A DNA stretch of 64,000 nucleotides, from the NCBI GenBank assembly GCA_023252195.1, contig JAHEXI010000006.1:124001-188000 (forward strand). The letters run 5' to 3'. This stretch comes from Pseudonocardiales bacterium (GTDB lineage: Bacteria; Actinomycetota; Actinomycetes; Mycobacteriales; Pseudonocardiaceae). The notes under the pieces were generated by a model. It was not told the origin of the DNA and did no database searches. It saw only the letters and a list, made by a program, of their open reading frames with translations. The position numbers and the translations under genes are program-made. Below are positions 32,083 to 41,902 of this stretch, one piece after another; positions within the stretch are counted from its first letter, which is position 1, and the number at the start of each line of letters is the position of its first letter.

Positions 32083-33249
32083 ATGTCCGGTGCTATGGTC
32101 GAGCAGGCTAGCACCGTCGATGGTGATGCCCAGCCGTTCGAATGGTGGATGACGTCCAACCTTGCGCTCGGGGTGGCTTTCAACTGCTTTCTTCCAGTGC
32201 TGCTGCCTTCTTACGTGCTCGCGGCCGGGGGATCAACCACCGACGTGTGGGTAGCGATGGCGATGGCCGGGCTGTTCGCCCTGCTGGGGCCGTCGATCGG
32301 GCGGCTCGCGGCTCGTCGCCGGGCGCACCGATTGGTCCAGGTGCTAGGCATGGCCGGGATGGCCATGGGGCTGATGACGCTGGCACTGGCCCACGGCGGC
32401 TCGTGGTCGATTGTGCTTGCCATCGCCGTGATGGGTGTCGGCGCGGCCGCGGTGGCTGTCGCAGCGCCCATGTTCATCCTGGCCAGCGATCTACCCACGG
32501 ACTTCCAGACGCGACAGCTGACCTGGCTGCAGCTCAATCTTGACTTGGGCAAAATTGCGGGAGGTATACTACTCGCGGTGATGGCGACAGAAAAGCTGTC
32601 ATTCGATGCCCAGTTTCGAGTCGGCAGCCTGGTACTTGGGTTGCTCGGCGTGCTGGTGTGGTCGACCAGTCGATGCGCTGCCGGCCGAATCCGGCAATGC
32701 GACCAAAACGAAATGAACCCCGTGGCGGCAAGCGGGCGATCGCGCACCGCAGTACCGTGGAGGACGTTGCTGCTGTCGCTGTTCGTCGTTCCGGTCGTCG
32801 CCCAGCTGCTCGGCAGTATGACCATGATGGAGACGCAGACCTCGGCGATGCTCACAGTGTCCGGGCTGGTCGGCATGGGCTTGTACCTTCTCGCTGGTCG
32901 CTGGATGACCCGGTCCAATCCCGGCGTGGTGTGGGCGACCGGCCACGTCCTGCGCGGAGCTGGGGGCGTTGTCCTCGGCGCGCTGGGTCTCTCACGTGGG
33001 ATGCCCCAGTTGGTCGTGCTGGCCGCGTTCCTGGTGCTGGAGTCGACGCCGGCCGTCGCGTGGATGGTGCAGACGCGGGCGGCGGCGCAGGCGGTAGCCC
33101 AGCCGGCGTCAGGGATGATCGGAGCGGTCCACGCATCCCGACGAAGCGTGCCAGCCGGACGGCTCGATCAGCGAGTAAGCCGCCAGACCGAGTGCATCGG
33201 CGTCCTGGTCTCGGCGTCACGGAACCCAGTGCTGTCGCAGCCGACTTAA
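32083..33249 (+). CDS. MFS-type transporter, C-terminus apparently lost
   Basis: A 388-aa protein with ten clear membrane spans (for example VAFNCFLPVLLPSYVLAAGG, LVQVLGMAGMAMGLMTLALA, MPQLVVLAAFLVLESTPAVA) in a major-facilitator pattern. After the tenth span the sequence turns into a polar tail (ASRRSVPAGRLDQRVSRQTE), where two more spans are expected, so a frameshift or deletion near 33120 has probably cut the gene. If so it may be non-functional. ATG at 32083, 30 bp from the divergent fadD36 start. Confidence 0.65.
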   Translation: MSGAMVEQASTVDGDAQPFEWWMTSNLALGVAFNCFLPVLLPSYVLAAGGSTTDVWVAMAMAGLFALLGPSIGRLAARRRAHRLVQVLGMAGMAMGLMTLALAHGGSWSIVLAIAVMGVGAAAVAVAAPMFILASDLPTDFQTRQLTWLQLNLDLGKIAGGILLAVMATEKLSFDAQFRVGSLVLGLLGVLVWSTSRCAAGRIRQCDQNEMNPVAASGRSRTAVPWRTLLLSLFVVPVVAQLLGSMTMMETQTSAMLTVSGLVGMGLYLLAGRWMTRSNPGVVWATGHVLRGAGGVVLGALGLSRGMPQLVVLAAFLVLESTPAVAWMVQTRAAAQAVAQPASGMIGAVHASRRSVPAGRLDQRVSRQTECIGVLVSASRNPVLSQPT

Positions 33250-33269
33250 TCTTATCGACGACACCGACG

Positions 33270-33728
33270 GTGAGCAAACGGGCTGACGGCGAGCGGGTCG
33301 CGCAACTGCTTGGATTAGAACGCCTACCGGGGGAAGGCGGCCTCTTTCGCCGGACCCACGCCGATGCGCACAGCTCGGTGATCTACTTCATGCTGCTCGC
33401 ACCCGACTTTTCGGCAATGCACGCGCTAGACAGCGTGGAGGCCTACCACTGGTACGCCGGATCGCCGCTGCGGATGCTGCTACTACATCCGGGAGGGCAG
33501 ATCGAACAAGCCGTCCTTGGACCCGACCTTGTGGCGGGAGCGAGGCCGCAGATCGTCGTGCCCGCGGCGGTGTGGCAAGGGTCCAGCCCGCTCGGCGACT
33601 GGACGCTGGCGGGCACTACCATGGCGCCTCCCTTCACGTGGTCGGCCTTTCGCCTCGGCCGTCGCGCCGAGCTGCTCACAGGCTGGCCGGACGCGGCGCC
33701 TCGGATTCATGCCCTCACCCGGACCTGA
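33270..33728 (+). CDS. Cupin protein of the DUF985 family
   Basis: A 152-aa protein: RVAQLLGLERLPGEGGLFRRTH, then IYFMLLAPDFSAMHALDSVEAYHWYAG and VPAAVWQGSSPLGDWTLAGTTMAPPFTWSAF, the DUF985 (cupin_5) pattern. Family members are small double-stranded beta-helix proteins that can bind sugars or other metabolites; the function is unknown. The GTG start at 33270 has only a weak ribosome-binding site. It follows the truncated transporter gene by 20 bp. Confidence 0.85.
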   Translation: MSKRADGERVAQLLGLERLPGEGGLFRRTHADAHSSVIYFMLLAPDFSAMHALDSVEAYHWYAGSPLRMLLLHPGGQIEQAVLGPDLVAGARPQIVVPAAVWQGSSPLGDWTLAGTTMAPPFTWSAFRLGRRAELLTGWPDAAPRIHALTRT

Positions 33729-33764
33729 CCTCGGCCGGCCCGTCTCGACCTACCTGGAGATGAT

Positions 33765-33899
33765 ATGAGAAACGTCTTATTCGTCCGCAACGACGGACTA
33801 TTCGCCGTCGCCTACATCAACACCGCCGGCGAACTCATCGAAACCCAGGTAGGCGACGACGCCACCATCGACTGGACCCACATCGTCGCCGTCGGGTGA
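33765..33899 (+). CDS. 44-aa small protein with good ribosome-binding site
   Basis: An ATG at 33765 with CTGGAGATGAT upstream opens 44 codons: MRNVLFVRNDGLFAVAYINT, then AGELIETQVGDDATIDWTHIVAVG. It is too short to be noticed by usual cut-offs, but has a good start, balanced codon use and an alternating beta-strand pattern. It sits 36 bp after the DUF985 cupin gene and converges on the P450 gene 46 bp away. It is either a small beta protein or a short precursor peptide; the pattern favours a small folded protein. Confidence 0.55.
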   Translation: MRNVLFVRNDGLFAVAYINTAGELIETQVGDDATIDWTHIVAVG

Positions 33900-33945
33900 G
33901 ATGAGCCGCCTTGAGCTCGGAGACAGATGGCAAGCGGTTCGGTTC

Positions 33946-35139
33946 CTAATCCCATGTAACTGGCACTTCATGAGGCATAGAGATTGATCCTGGTTGCCAC
34001 TGGAGCTCGCTATATGGCTTCGTCAAACGTAGACCCGGCAAAGTTATAAAAAGCCGTTCGAGGCCAACCTGCAGCCACTGGCGGGATAACGCTGCACCCG
34101 GACAGAAATGCGGACCTGCACCAAACACTATGTTACATCGAGTCCGATTTCGGTCTATACTGAATATGTTCGGACGTGTGAACGAATTCGGATCGGTAGC
34201 TGCTGCATGTATTGATGGCAGGACCACTTGTCCGGCACGAATATCTACCTCCCCCAGCGTGACATCTTCGGTCGCAACTCGCGGTAAAAAGAAGTTGAAA
34301 TGAGCTTTATAACGCATAAGCTCTTCCACGGTCCGTCCCCATAGCCTAGGCTCATTCTGGCAAGCCTTCACAACGTCAGGGTGCCGGAAAAGTTCAACTG
34401 CGCATACACCTAAAATTCCAAATGGAGTATAAAACCCCGCGAGTATAGTCCCGGACGCTGCCACGATCTCATCATGGCACAGACGAGTGTTCTTAAATTC
34501 AGCGAAAATCCTAGAAAGTAGCCTGTCATCAGGGTCACGAAGTTTTCTATCAATAAGTTCGCTGCTGTACTCGTATAGTTCACTCCAAGCAGCACAGATC
34601 CTGGCGCGGTCGTCAGCGCTTTCTACGCGAACTAAGACCCTATTAGAAAAGCCATACAATTTATCGCTTTCGTCTTCAGTAATACCCGCAGACAGCGCAA
34701 CCGCTTTGACAATAAACGGTTCGAAGTACCTTTTATTCAGGTCAGGTGGTTGGCATCCATCTAGCAGTTTGCTTATTAAGTCGTCCGCCACGTCCTCGAC
34801 TTCGTGGCGCCATGGTGCAATACTCTGCTCGGAGAAATGTGATATTATTCCATGCCGAGTGCGTCTGATATGCGGAACATCCTGCCGTAGCATGCCATTG
34901 CATGATTGATATCCAGTACCAGTAACTGTGTCCTCGCTTGGATCCAATCTGGCTAAGCTAAATCTCGGGTCGGTCATTATAAGACGCACCATTTTTGCGT
35001 CTCTCACGACGAGGACTCTTTTATCTGAAGCAGGCAAAGCCACTGGGTACAAACCGTCCCGACTAAAATTAAAGTAATCTTGCGGCTTTCCACCTGTTCG
35101 GGATTGGAACGATAATTTTTCAAGTGTAGGCACACCCAT
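33946..35139 (-). CDS. Cytochrome P450, AT-rich
   Basis: A 397-aa P450. The ExxR motif EELMRY and the haem-binding loop FGAGPHFCPGAALSR (Cys near residue 347) are intact. The I-helix reads SGTILAGFYTPFG: Thr is kept but the acidic residue normally before it is Tyr, so oxygen activation may be unusual. I chose the ATG at 35139 because it gives a normal P450 length and marks where AT-rich codon use begins; ATGs at 35229 and 35277 are alternatives. GC is well below both neighbours, so horizontal transfer is likely. No ferredoxin gene lies next to it. Confidence 0.85.
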   Translation of the reverse strand: MGVPTLEKLSFQSRTGGKPQDYFNFSRDGLYPVALPASDKRVLVVRDAKMVRLIMTDPRFSLARLDPSEDTVTGTGYQSCNGMLRQDVPHIRRTRHGIISHFSEQSIAPWRHEVEDVADDLISKLLDGCQPPDLNKRYFEPFIVKAVALSAGITEDESDKLYGFSNRVLVRVESADDRARICAAWSELYEYSSELIDRKLRDPDDRLLSRIFAEFKNTRLCHDEIVAASGTILAGFYTPFGILGVCAVELFRHPDVVKACQNEPRLWGRTVEELMRYKAHFNFFLPRVATEDVTLGEVDIRAGQVVLPSIHAAATDPNSFTRPNIFSIDRNRTRCNIVFGAGPHFCPGAALSRQWLQVGLERLFITLPGLRLTKPYSELQWQPGSISMPHEVPVTWD

Positions 35140-35379
35140 ATCGGGTGACCACGGCCCGGAGGTGGCCGCTTCGTTGGCTGGCCGGCTCGGGGACCGTGGC
35201 GTTTGCCCGGCGTCGGCGCAGGGCGCCATCACCTCCCCCATGGGCTTACCAGCCGACAAGAGTCGCCGTTCGCGCAAGCCCCTTGGGATGAATATGGATA
35301 CCTCGGCGAAGCCGAATGAGTCTGTCCATTGACCTAGCTCCGGGTGATGGGGGACGGTGCGGCGGGTTCAGCGAGCTGC

Positions 35380-36231
35380 TCACCCCAGCGACCGAACCTC
35401 GATTTTTCCGTCGCTGACCCGCGTTTGGTAGGCAGGCTGAGGTATCGAGGCTGGGCCGCGCACAATGCTGCCGTCGGTGAGCCGGAAGGTGCTGGCGTGC
35501 CACGGACAAACGACGCAGCCGTCGACGAACTCGCCTTCGTCCAGTGGGCCGCCAGCGTGGCTGCAGGTGTTGGCCAGCGCGTACAGCTGCCCCTTGTCGC
35601 GAACCAGCAGGACCGAGGCCCCATCGGCGGAGACCTTGCGATGTTCGCCTTCGCCGAGCTCCGCGTCGGCGAGCACCGGGGTCCACTCCGGCGGGCGATA
35701 TTCAAACATGGTGTGGTTGACGTTGACCGCCTTGGCGTACGACAGGTGACCGCCAAGGTATCCACCCGCCATGAGCACTCCGAGTCCGGCAAGTCCGAGT
35801 AATTTGCCGCGGCCGCGACGGCCGCCGCGACGCGCAATCAGTGATGCCAGATACAGGCCCAGCGCGGCCACGTTCGCCCCGGCGTGCACCGTCCCGATGC
35901 GTCTTTCCCCGCCAATGGTGTCCGACCAGTCGTTGAGGCCGGTCATGGCGGTGGGGATCGCGCTGAGGATGCCGGCACCGACAAGGAGGTCCGCCGCACG
36001 TTCCGCGCTGACTCCACCGACGGTGTCCAACAACGTAGACATGCTCCAAGCGCCGATCGGCAGATCGGTCAGCATGGGGTGAGCGGGATGTCCCAGCTTC
36101 GTCCCGCTTAACAGGTTACGTATCCGGCGAGGCGCCACGACCTTGCCGACCAAGCCGGCCAGCGGGTCGGCGACCTTGTCCAGGGGTGCGAAACGTTCGA
36201 TGCGGCGCACCAGCTCGTGTGGAAAGTCCAT
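35380..36231 (-). CDS. DUF2231 membrane domain fused to Rieske [2Fe-2S] domain
   Basis: A 283-aa protein. Residues about 45-170 form the four-helix DUF2231 membrane domain (GHPAHPMLTDLPIGAWSMSTLL, ALGLYLASLIARRG). Residues about 185-280 are a Rieske domain with the cluster ligands in CSHAGGPLDEG and CVVCPWHASTF. It probably passes electrons at the membrane; the partner is unknown. The ATG at 36231 has AAAGGATT upstream. A short gene lies 24 bp upstream on the same strand. The 3' end is 240 bp from the P450 start. Confidence 0.9.
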   Translation of the reverse strand: MDFPHELVRRIERFAPLDKVADPLAGLVGKVVAPRRIRNLLSGTKLGHPAHPMLTDLPIGAWSMSTLLDTVGGVSAERAADLLVGAGILSAIPTAMTGLNDWSDTIGGERRIGTVHAGANVAALGLYLASLIARRGGRRGRGKLLGLAGLGVLMAGGYLGGHLSYAKAVNVNHTMFEYRPPEWTPVLADAELGEGEHRKVSADGASVLLVRDKGQLYALANTCSHAGGPLDEGEFVDGCVVCPWHASTFRLTDGSIVRGPASIPQPAYQTRVSDGKIEVRSLG

Positions 36232-36255
36232 GACCGGAAATCCTTTCTTAGCAGG

Positions 36256-36480
36256 TCAACGGGCGTTGCGGGGCTGGACGGGTCGCACGGTGATCGGCAC
36301 GCCCCGAACAGCTTCTGACCAGGGGTACCCAATCCACGCCGGTGCGGCCTTCCGTGCGTTCGTCTGCCTTGAAACCGGACCACGTGCATGCTGCCGACGA
36401 TCATCGAAAGTTGTCCCCGGGAGTTCTGGTGGACCTGCTCTCGACGTTGATCCCGATCTGTCTTCCGCAACAAACGTCAT
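36256..36480 (-). CDS. Small hypothetical protein upstream of the Rieske gene
   Basis: A 74-aa protein from an ATG at 36480 with GGGAGGG 8 bp upstream. It is Arg- and Pro-rich (FDDRRQHARGPVSRQTNARK, PITVRPVQPRNAR) and has no recognised domain. The gap to the Rieske gene start is only 24 bp, so the two probably form an operon. Confidence 0.5.
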   Translation of the reverse strand: MTFVAEDRSGSTSRAGPPELPGTTFDDRRQHARGPVSRQTNARKAAPAWIGYPWSEAVRGVPITVRPVQPRNAR

Positions 36481-36865
36481 GTCTATACCCTCCCACTCGA
36501 CACTGCGGTATTCGCCCCGGCGCGGGATCAGCCGACACCGCGCCGATGACCGCCGGTTCCCCAGCCTTCGCAAATACCGGCATCCAGCAGCGGATTGCGG
36601 ACCTAGGCGCCGTTACGCCCGACGTGCTCGGGGCTCACCGCCGCGCGGTGAAGCTGGACGGGGAACCGTCGACACCCGCCACGACCTGCTCGTTCACCGC
36701 AGTCTCCCTCGTCGCCACCCTTCCTTGTATCGCCATGGTCCGCTGATGTTAGAACGCCGATGGCCATCCGTCAACGGGAGTTGTTTCTAGAACAGTGGGG
36801 AGCACCCGACAGGCGGTGGGTCGGCTGCCCGCGGACTCCCGCAGAGGGACGCGCTGCGGTGAGGG
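36481..36865. other. 385-bp gap before tRNA-Val
   Basis: I see no convincing gene here. It should contain the promoter of the 36480 gene. No repeat stands out. Confidence 0.4.
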
Positions 36866-36937
36866 TGGGCGCAGCAGGATTTGAACCTGCGACCGCTCGC
36901 TTGTAAGGCGAGTGCTCTCCCACTGAGCTATGCGCCC
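36866..36937 (-). tRNA. tRNA-Val (anticodon TAC)
   Basis: The minus strand gives a full cloverleaf: acceptor GGGCGCA/TGCGCCC, D arm AGCTCAGTGGGAGAGC, anticodon arm CTCGC CTTACAA GCGAG with TAC at 34-36, and T arm GCAGG TTCAAAT CCTGC. CCA is not encoded. In mycobacteria a tRNA-Val gene lies in this same position before ahpE. Confidence 0.95.
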
Positions 36938-36972
36938 GTCGCCGCCCGGAAGAAGACCCGGGAGGCACTGTC

Positions 36973-37428
36973 TTAGGCAGGCAACGCAGCCAAGGCGTGC
37001 TTCCAGATTGTTTGGTCACGAGCCTCACCAGGCTGCTTCATCTCGGCGAAGCGGATCACGCCGTCGGTGTCCACCAGGAAGGTACCTCGGTTGGCGATGC
37101 CGGCATGGTCGTTGAACACCCCGTAGTCCTGTGCAACCTTGCCGTGTGGCCAGAAGTCGGCCAACAGGGGAAAGTCGTAGCCCTGCTGGTTCGACCACGC
37201 CTTGAGCGTGTAGACGGAGTCCACCGACACGGCCAGCACCTGCACATCGTTGAACTCCGCCAGATCATCGCGGAGCTGGTCGAGCTCACCGGTGCAGATA
37301 CCGCTGAAGGCGAGCGGGTAGAACACCACGAGCACGTTGTCACTGCGGAACTCCGACAGCGTCCGCTTCTGATTGTTCTGATCATTCAGGGTGAAATCCG
37401 GCGCCTGATCCCCGACCTGCAGTGACAT
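36973..37428 (-). CDS. ahpE: One-cysteine peroxiredoxin
   Basis: A 151-aa peroxiredoxin like mycobacterial AhpE (Rv2238c). The peroxidatic cysteine is Cys45 in YPLAFSGICTGEL; no resolving cysteine is present, which fits the 1-Cys AhpE class reduced by mycothiol/mycoredoxin. It detoxifies peroxides and peroxynitrite in the cytoplasm. Its position between tRNA-Val and the DUF3052 gene matches the mycobacterial order. Confidence 0.93.
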   Translation of the reverse strand: MSLQVGDQAPDFTLNDQNNQKRTLSEFRSDNVLVVFYPLAFSGICTGELDQLRDDLAEFNDVQVLAVSVDSVYTLKAWSNQQGYDFPLLADFWPHGKVAQDYGVFNDHAGIANRGTFLVDTDGVIRFAEMKQPGEARDQTIWKHALAALPA

Positions 37429-37502
37429 CGTGCGAAAGCCCTCCTCGACTCATCCTTTCCCTCGCGCCGGATGGCGCGAGGTCCCGGCATCGGCTCACCG
37501 GC

Positions 37503-37949
37503 TCAGCGTTTGGCCTTGGCCGCTTTGGGGGTGGCCAACCTGGTGGCTGTCCAGTCCTCACTGACGCTGAGGTTCGACGTCTGCGCCAAACCCACTGTGG
37601 GAGCCGCCTCAGCGAGATCTGAAGGCTCGACATGACCGTTCCGCCCGGTCTTGGGCGTGAGCACCCAGATCACGCCGTTATCCGCCAACGGCGTTCGGGC
37701 GTCGACGAGGGTATCCACTAGATCGCCGTCCTGGTCGCGCCACCACAGCAGCACCACATCGACGACCTCGTCGGAGTCCTCATCGAGCAGGTCACCACCA
37801 ATCACCTCCTCGATCGCGGCACGCACGTCGTCGTCGACGTCCTCATCCCAGCCGAGCTCCTGCACGACCATGTCACTTTCAATCCCGAGCCTCTCGGCAA
37901 CGCCGAGTTTGCCGGTGTCTCCCGCCGCAGCGGCGACCACGGTGTTCAC
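37503..37949 (-). CDS. DUF3052 protein
   Basis: A 148-aa protein of the DUF3052 family, like Rv2239c. It has a [24 protein letters not shown] opening, a highly acidic centre and [30 protein letters not shown]. Function is unknown; the family is conserved in actinobacteria next to aceE and ahpE. GTG start at 37949. It is divergent from aceE, and the 270-bp gap should hold both promoters. Confidence 0.9.
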   Translation of the reverse strand: MNTVVAAAAGDTGKLGVAERLGIESDMVVQELGWDEDVDDDVRAAIEEVIGGDLLDEDSDEVVDVVLLWWRDQDGDLVDTLVDARTPLADNGVIWVLTPKTGRNGHVEPSDLAEAAPTVGLAQTSNLSVSEDWTATRLATPKAAKAKR

Positions 37950-38219
37950 CCCTCCACAACGTCAAGCCCGGCAACCTGCGCCCGGCGATCTTTTACTCGA
38001 TGGCGTCCAAGCGAACACTGCGGTCCACCTAAAGCGCAACTGCCAGCAGCGGGACACGCCGATCTGGGCCCGTCTGAGGCCAGATCGGCGAACCGAATTT
38101 GCCCGCCAGATTACTCGTGGGTAGCAGTGACATCGATCGCGCGGCCTACGCGCATGGGTCTGTATGGGGCACGATGGCGGGCATACTACGAGAGATTGAG
38201 GCGAGGAGACCCCTTGGCC

Positions 38220-40973
38220 ATGAAAAATGACCGCACGCCGGCTCGCGTGCGGGTGATCCGGGACGGGGTGGCAGCCCACCTGCCGGACATCGACTCAGAA
38301 GAGACCGCAGAGTGGTTGGAAGCCTTCGACTCCGCGGTGCTGTCCGGGGGCAAGCAGCGGGCACGGTACCTGATGTTGCGGCTGCTCGAACGGGCCCGCG
38401 AGACCGGCGTCGGTGTGCCCTCATTGACCAGCACGGACTACGTCAACACCATCCCCACCGAGAACGAGCCGTGGTTCCCGGGTGACGAGGACACCGAGCG
38501 GCGCTACCGCGCCTGGATCCGGTGGAACGCGGCGATGATGGTGCATCGGGCGCAGCGCCCCGGCGTCGGCGTCGGCGGTCACATCTCCACCTACGCCTCG
38601 TCGGCCGCGCTCTACGAGGTGGGCTTCAACCACTTCTTCCGGGGCAAGGACCACCCCGGTGGCGGGGACCAGGTCTATATTCAGGGCCACGCGTCGCCCG
38701 GTATCTACGCCCGAGCGTTCCTGGAAGGCCGACTGTCCACCGACCAACTCGACGGGTTCCGTCAGGAGTTCTCCCACGCCGGCCCAGGTGGCGGCCTGCC
38801 GTCCTACCCGCACCCGCGACTGATGCCGGACTTCTGGGAGTTCCCCACCGTCTCGATGGGGCTCGGCGCGATCAACGCGATCTTCCAGGCTCGACTCAAT
38901 CGCTATCTACAAGCCCGCGGCATCAAAGACACCTCCGACCAGCACGTGTGGGGCTTCCTCGGCGACGGCGAGATGGACGAGCCGGAGTCCCGTGGGCAGA
39001 TCCAGGTCGCGGCCACCGAGGGGCTGGACAACCTCACCTTCGTGGTGAACTGCAACTTGCAGCGTCTCGACGGTCCGGTCCGGGGAAACGGCAAGATCAT
39101 TCAGGAGTTGGAGTCGTTTTTCCGCGGCGCCGGCTGGAATGTCATCAAGGTGATCTGGGGCCGCGAGTGGGACGCCTTGCTGTTCGCCGACCGGCAGGGC
39201 GCGCTGGTGAACCTGATGAACGTCACGCCCGACGGCGATTACCAGACCTACAAGGCAAACGACGGCGGCTACGTTCGGGACCACTTCTTCGGGCGTGACC
39301 CGCGCACCAAAGAACTGGTCAAAAACCTCTCTGATGCCGACATCTGGAACCTCAAGCGCGGTGGACACGACTACCGCAAGGTCTACGCCGCCTACCAAGC
39401 CGCCACCCAGCACCACGGCCAACCAACGGTGATTCTGGCCAAGACCATCAAGGGCTACGGCCTGGGCCGGCATTTCGAGGGCCGCAACGCCACCCATCAG
39501 ATGAAGAAGCTCACCCTGGAGGACCTCAAGCACGTCCGCGACGCCCAGCGCATTCCCATCACCGACGCGCAGCTCGAGGAGAATCCCACGCTGCCGCCGT
39601 ACTACCACCCGGGGCCGGACGCGCCGGAGATCCAGTACATGTGCGAACGCCGCCGCGCACTGGGCGGCTTTCTCCCGGACCGACGGACCAAGACCAAAAC
39701 TCTGGTACTGCCCGGCGACAAAGTCTACGAGGTCCTGCGCCGCGGGTCGGGTAAGCAGGAGGTCGCCACCACGATGGCGTTTGTCCGGCAGCTCCGGGAA
39801 CTGATTAAGGATCCCGAGATCGGACCGCGGTTCGTGCCGATCATCCCGGACGAGGCGCGCACATTCGGGATGGACTCGATGTTCCCCACGCAGAAGATCT
39901 ACAACCCGCACGGACAGCTCTACACCTCGGTGGACGCCGAGCTCATGCTGGCCTACCGGGAAAGTGAGCAGGGCCAAATCCTGCATGAGGGAATCAACGA
40001 GGCCGGCTCCACTGCGTCGTTCACCGCGGCAGGCACTTCCTACGCCACGCACAACGAGCCGCTGATCCCGGTCTACGTCTTCTACTCGATGTTCGGCTTC
40101 CAGCGCACCGGAGACGGCCTGTGGGCGGCCGGCGACCAAATGGCCCGCGGGTTCCTGCTCGGCGCGACCGCCGGACGCACCACGCTAGTCGGCGAGGGTT
40201 TGCAGCACAACGATGGGCATTCCGTGCTGCTCGCCGCGTCCAACCCCGCCGTGGTGGCCTACGACCCGGCGTGGGGCTATGAGATCGCACATATCGTCCG
40301 CGATGGGCTGCGGCGGATGTACGGCGACGACGATGCGCGCGATCCGAACGTCTTCTACTACCTCACCATCTACAACGAGCCCTACCGGCAGCCGGCGGAG
40401 CCCCCGGACCTCGACGTCGAGGCCCTGCTGCGCGGTCTGTACCGATACGCAGCGGCACCAGGCCCGGATAAGCCTGCGGTGCAGCTCGCCGCTTCTGGAG
40501 TAGCGCTGCCCTGGACGTTGCGAGCCCAGCAGATGCTGGCCCAGGACTGGGGCGTGGCCGCCGACGTGTGGTCGGCGACGTCGTGGACGGAGCTGCGCCG
40601 CGAAGCCGTCGAGGTCGACCGGCACAACCTGCTGCATCCGGAGGCGGAGCCCCGGGTGCCGCACGTTACTCGAGCCTTAAAAGATGCCGCGGGTCCGCTG
40701 GTCGCGGTGTCGGATTGGATGCGCGCGGTGCCCGATCTCATCCGTCCCTGGGTACCCACCGACTTCGTCACGTTGGGCACCGACGGCTTCGGCTTCTCCG
40801 ACACTCGCCCGGCGGCGCGACGACACTTCCTCATCGACGCCGAATCGATCACCGTAGCCGCGCTGGCTGCGCTGGCCCGCCGTGGCACGGTCGACCAGTC
40901 CGTCGTCGTCCAGGCGGCCCGGCAGTACCGCATCGACGACCCGCAGGCCGCCGGCCCTCGTGAGTGCCATTAA
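38220..40973 (+). CDS. aceE: Pyruvate dehydrogenase E1 component (homodimeric)
   Basis: A 917-aa thiamine-diphosphate enzyme of the AceE family. The TPP/metal motif is [12 protein letters not shown]...[15 protein letters not shown] near residues 245-285. Strongly conserved segments include [33 protein letters not shown] and the catalytic-site MFGFQRTGD. It decarboxylates pyruvate and passes the acetyl group to E2, feeding acetyl-CoA to the fab genes downstream. The start is the ATG at 38220 (or TTG at 38214) with GAGGAG upstream; a longer frame to 38127 is unlikely. The order matches the mycobacterial aceE-fab region. Confidence 0.95.
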   Translation: MKNDRTPARVRVIRDGVAAHLPDIDSEETAEWLEAFDSAVLSGGKQRARYLMLRLLERARETGVGVPSLTSTDYVNTIPTENEPWFPGDEDTERRYRAWIRWNAAMMVHRAQRPGVGVGGHISTYASSAALYEVGFNHFFRGKDHPGGGDQVYIQGHASPGIYARAFLEGRLSTDQLDGFRQEFSHAGPGGGLPSYPHPRLMPDFWEFPTVSMGLGAINAIFQARLNRYLQARGIKDTSDQHVWGFLGDGEMDEPESRGQIQVAATEGLDNLTFVVNCNLQRLDGPVRGNGKIIQELESFFRGAGWNVIKVIWGREWDALLFADRQGALVNLMNVTPDGDYQTYKANDGGYVRDHFFGRDPRTKELVKNLSDADIWNLKRGGHDYRKVYAAYQAATQHHGQPTVILAKTIKGYGLGRHFEGRNATHQMKKLTLEDLKHVRDAQRIPITDAQLEENPTLPPYYHPGPDAPEIQYMCERRRALGGFLPDRRTKTKTLVLPGDKVYEVLRRGSGKQEVATTMAFVRQLRELIKDPEIGPRFVPIIPDEARTFGMDSMFPTQKIYNPHGQLYTSVDAELMLAYRESEQGQILHEGINEAGSTASFTAAGTSYATHNEPLIPVYVFYSMFGFQRTGDGLWAAGDQMARGFLLGATAGRTTLVGEGLQHNDGHSVLLAASNPAVVAYDPAWGYEIAHIVRDGLRRMYGDDDARDPNVFYYLTIYNEPYRQPAEPPDLDVEALLRGLYRYAAAPGPDKPAVQLAASGVALPWTLRAQQMLAQDWGVAADVWSATSWTELRREAVEVDRHNLLHPEAEPRVPHVTRALKDAAGPLVAVSDWMRAVPDLIRPWVPTDFVTLGTDGFGFSDTRPAARRHFLIDAESITVAALAALARRGTVDQSVVVQAARQYRIDDPQAAGPRECH

Positions 40974-40995
40974 GTGCTATAACACTGTTTCCCAC

Positions 40996-41796
40996 TCACG
41001 TGGCAGGCGTGGTGAGCCGCGCCGCCATTTCCCAGACCAGGATCTCGGCGCCGTCGGAGGCTGGGGTGATCCGCTGGCCACCGGCGGCGGTCAGGCGTGC
41101 CGCGTCGCCGGTGTCTAGGGGGCCGGTGTCCTCCAGATCTACCGCGCCGCGGGCGACGTACAGGTGCACGAACGCTGCAGCCGGCACGTCGACGCTTGCA
41201 CCGGGCTGTAGCCGGGCCGCGTGCAGCGCCGCGTGCTGATGCCCGATGAAGATCGCGCTGCGGTCGCGGTGGGCGTCCATCCCGGACGCCACCACCACCA
41301 ACTCGCCCGATCCCGCATCCACCGGACCCAACTCGGCATTGATGTCCAGCTGCTGGTAGCTGGGCGCAGTAGAGCGGGTATCGGCGGGCAGCCACATCTG
41401 GACGAAGTGCACGTCCTGATCGTGCGGCTCGCCGTCCAGCCGCCACGAGTCGTTCTTCTCGGAGTGCTTGATCCCGGTGCCGGCGCTCATCCGCTGAGCC
41501 AGTCCGGGGTAGATCACTCCGAGGTTGCCCTTCGAGTCCTCGTGAACCAGGGAACCCTCCAGCACCCAGGTGACGATCTCCATATCGCGGTGCGGGTGAG
41601 TCTCGAAACCCATCCCAGGCTTCACGACATCATCGTTGCTCACCAGCAGCAGACCGAAGTGAATGTTGGCCGGGTCGAAGTGGCGCCCGAAGGAAAAGCT
41701 GTGCCGCGAACTCAGCCATTCGAGCTCGGTGTGCTTGCGGTCCACCGCCCGGCGCACATCGACCTGGGGTATGAGCTTAGGTGGCGAGCTGACCAT
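40996..41796 (-). CDS. Pirin-family protein
   Basis: A 266-aa bicupin pirin. The N-terminal cupin carries the metal site in DPANIHFGLLLVSNDD and GFETHPHRDMEIVTWVLEG, followed by QRMSAGTGIKHSEKN; the C-terminal cupin is degenerate. Some bacterial pirins act on pyruvate dehydrogenase or as quercetinase-like enzymes. Convergent placement 22 bp from the aceE end is suggestive but not proof. The second of two adjacent ATGs (41796) fits the GAGGAG site best. Confidence 0.88.
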   Translation of the reverse strand: MVSSPPKLIPQVDVRRAVDRKHTELEWLSSRHSFSFGRHFDPANIHFGLLLVSNDDVVKPGMGFETHPHRDMEIVTWVLEGSLVHEDSKGNLGVIYPGLAQRMSAGTGIKHSEKNDSWRLDGEPHDQDVHFVQMWLPADTRSTAPSYQQLDINAELGPVDAGSGELVVVASGMDAHRDRSAIFIGHQHAALHAARLQPGASVDVPAAAFVHLYVARGAVDLEDTGPLDTGDAARLTAAGGQRITPASDGAEILVWEMAARLTTPAT

Positions 41797-41902
41797 CATC
41801 TCTCCTCGACTGTATCTCCACGACAATCCCCACGACCGTCTCCACACTTGTGACAAACACTATCGCGCAAAGCCATTGCAGCTGCCGTGCGATGCTGACG
41901 CC

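Noticed and set aside
36143-36790. Plus-strand open frame of 215 codons antisense to the Rieske-gene leader
   Set aside because: Opposite the well-started 36480 gene; the composition is that of an antisense shadow.
38907-40139. Long antisense frames inside aceE, and 46771-48321 inside accD6
   Set aside because: They lie entirely within strongly supported genes and result from GC-rich codon third positions.
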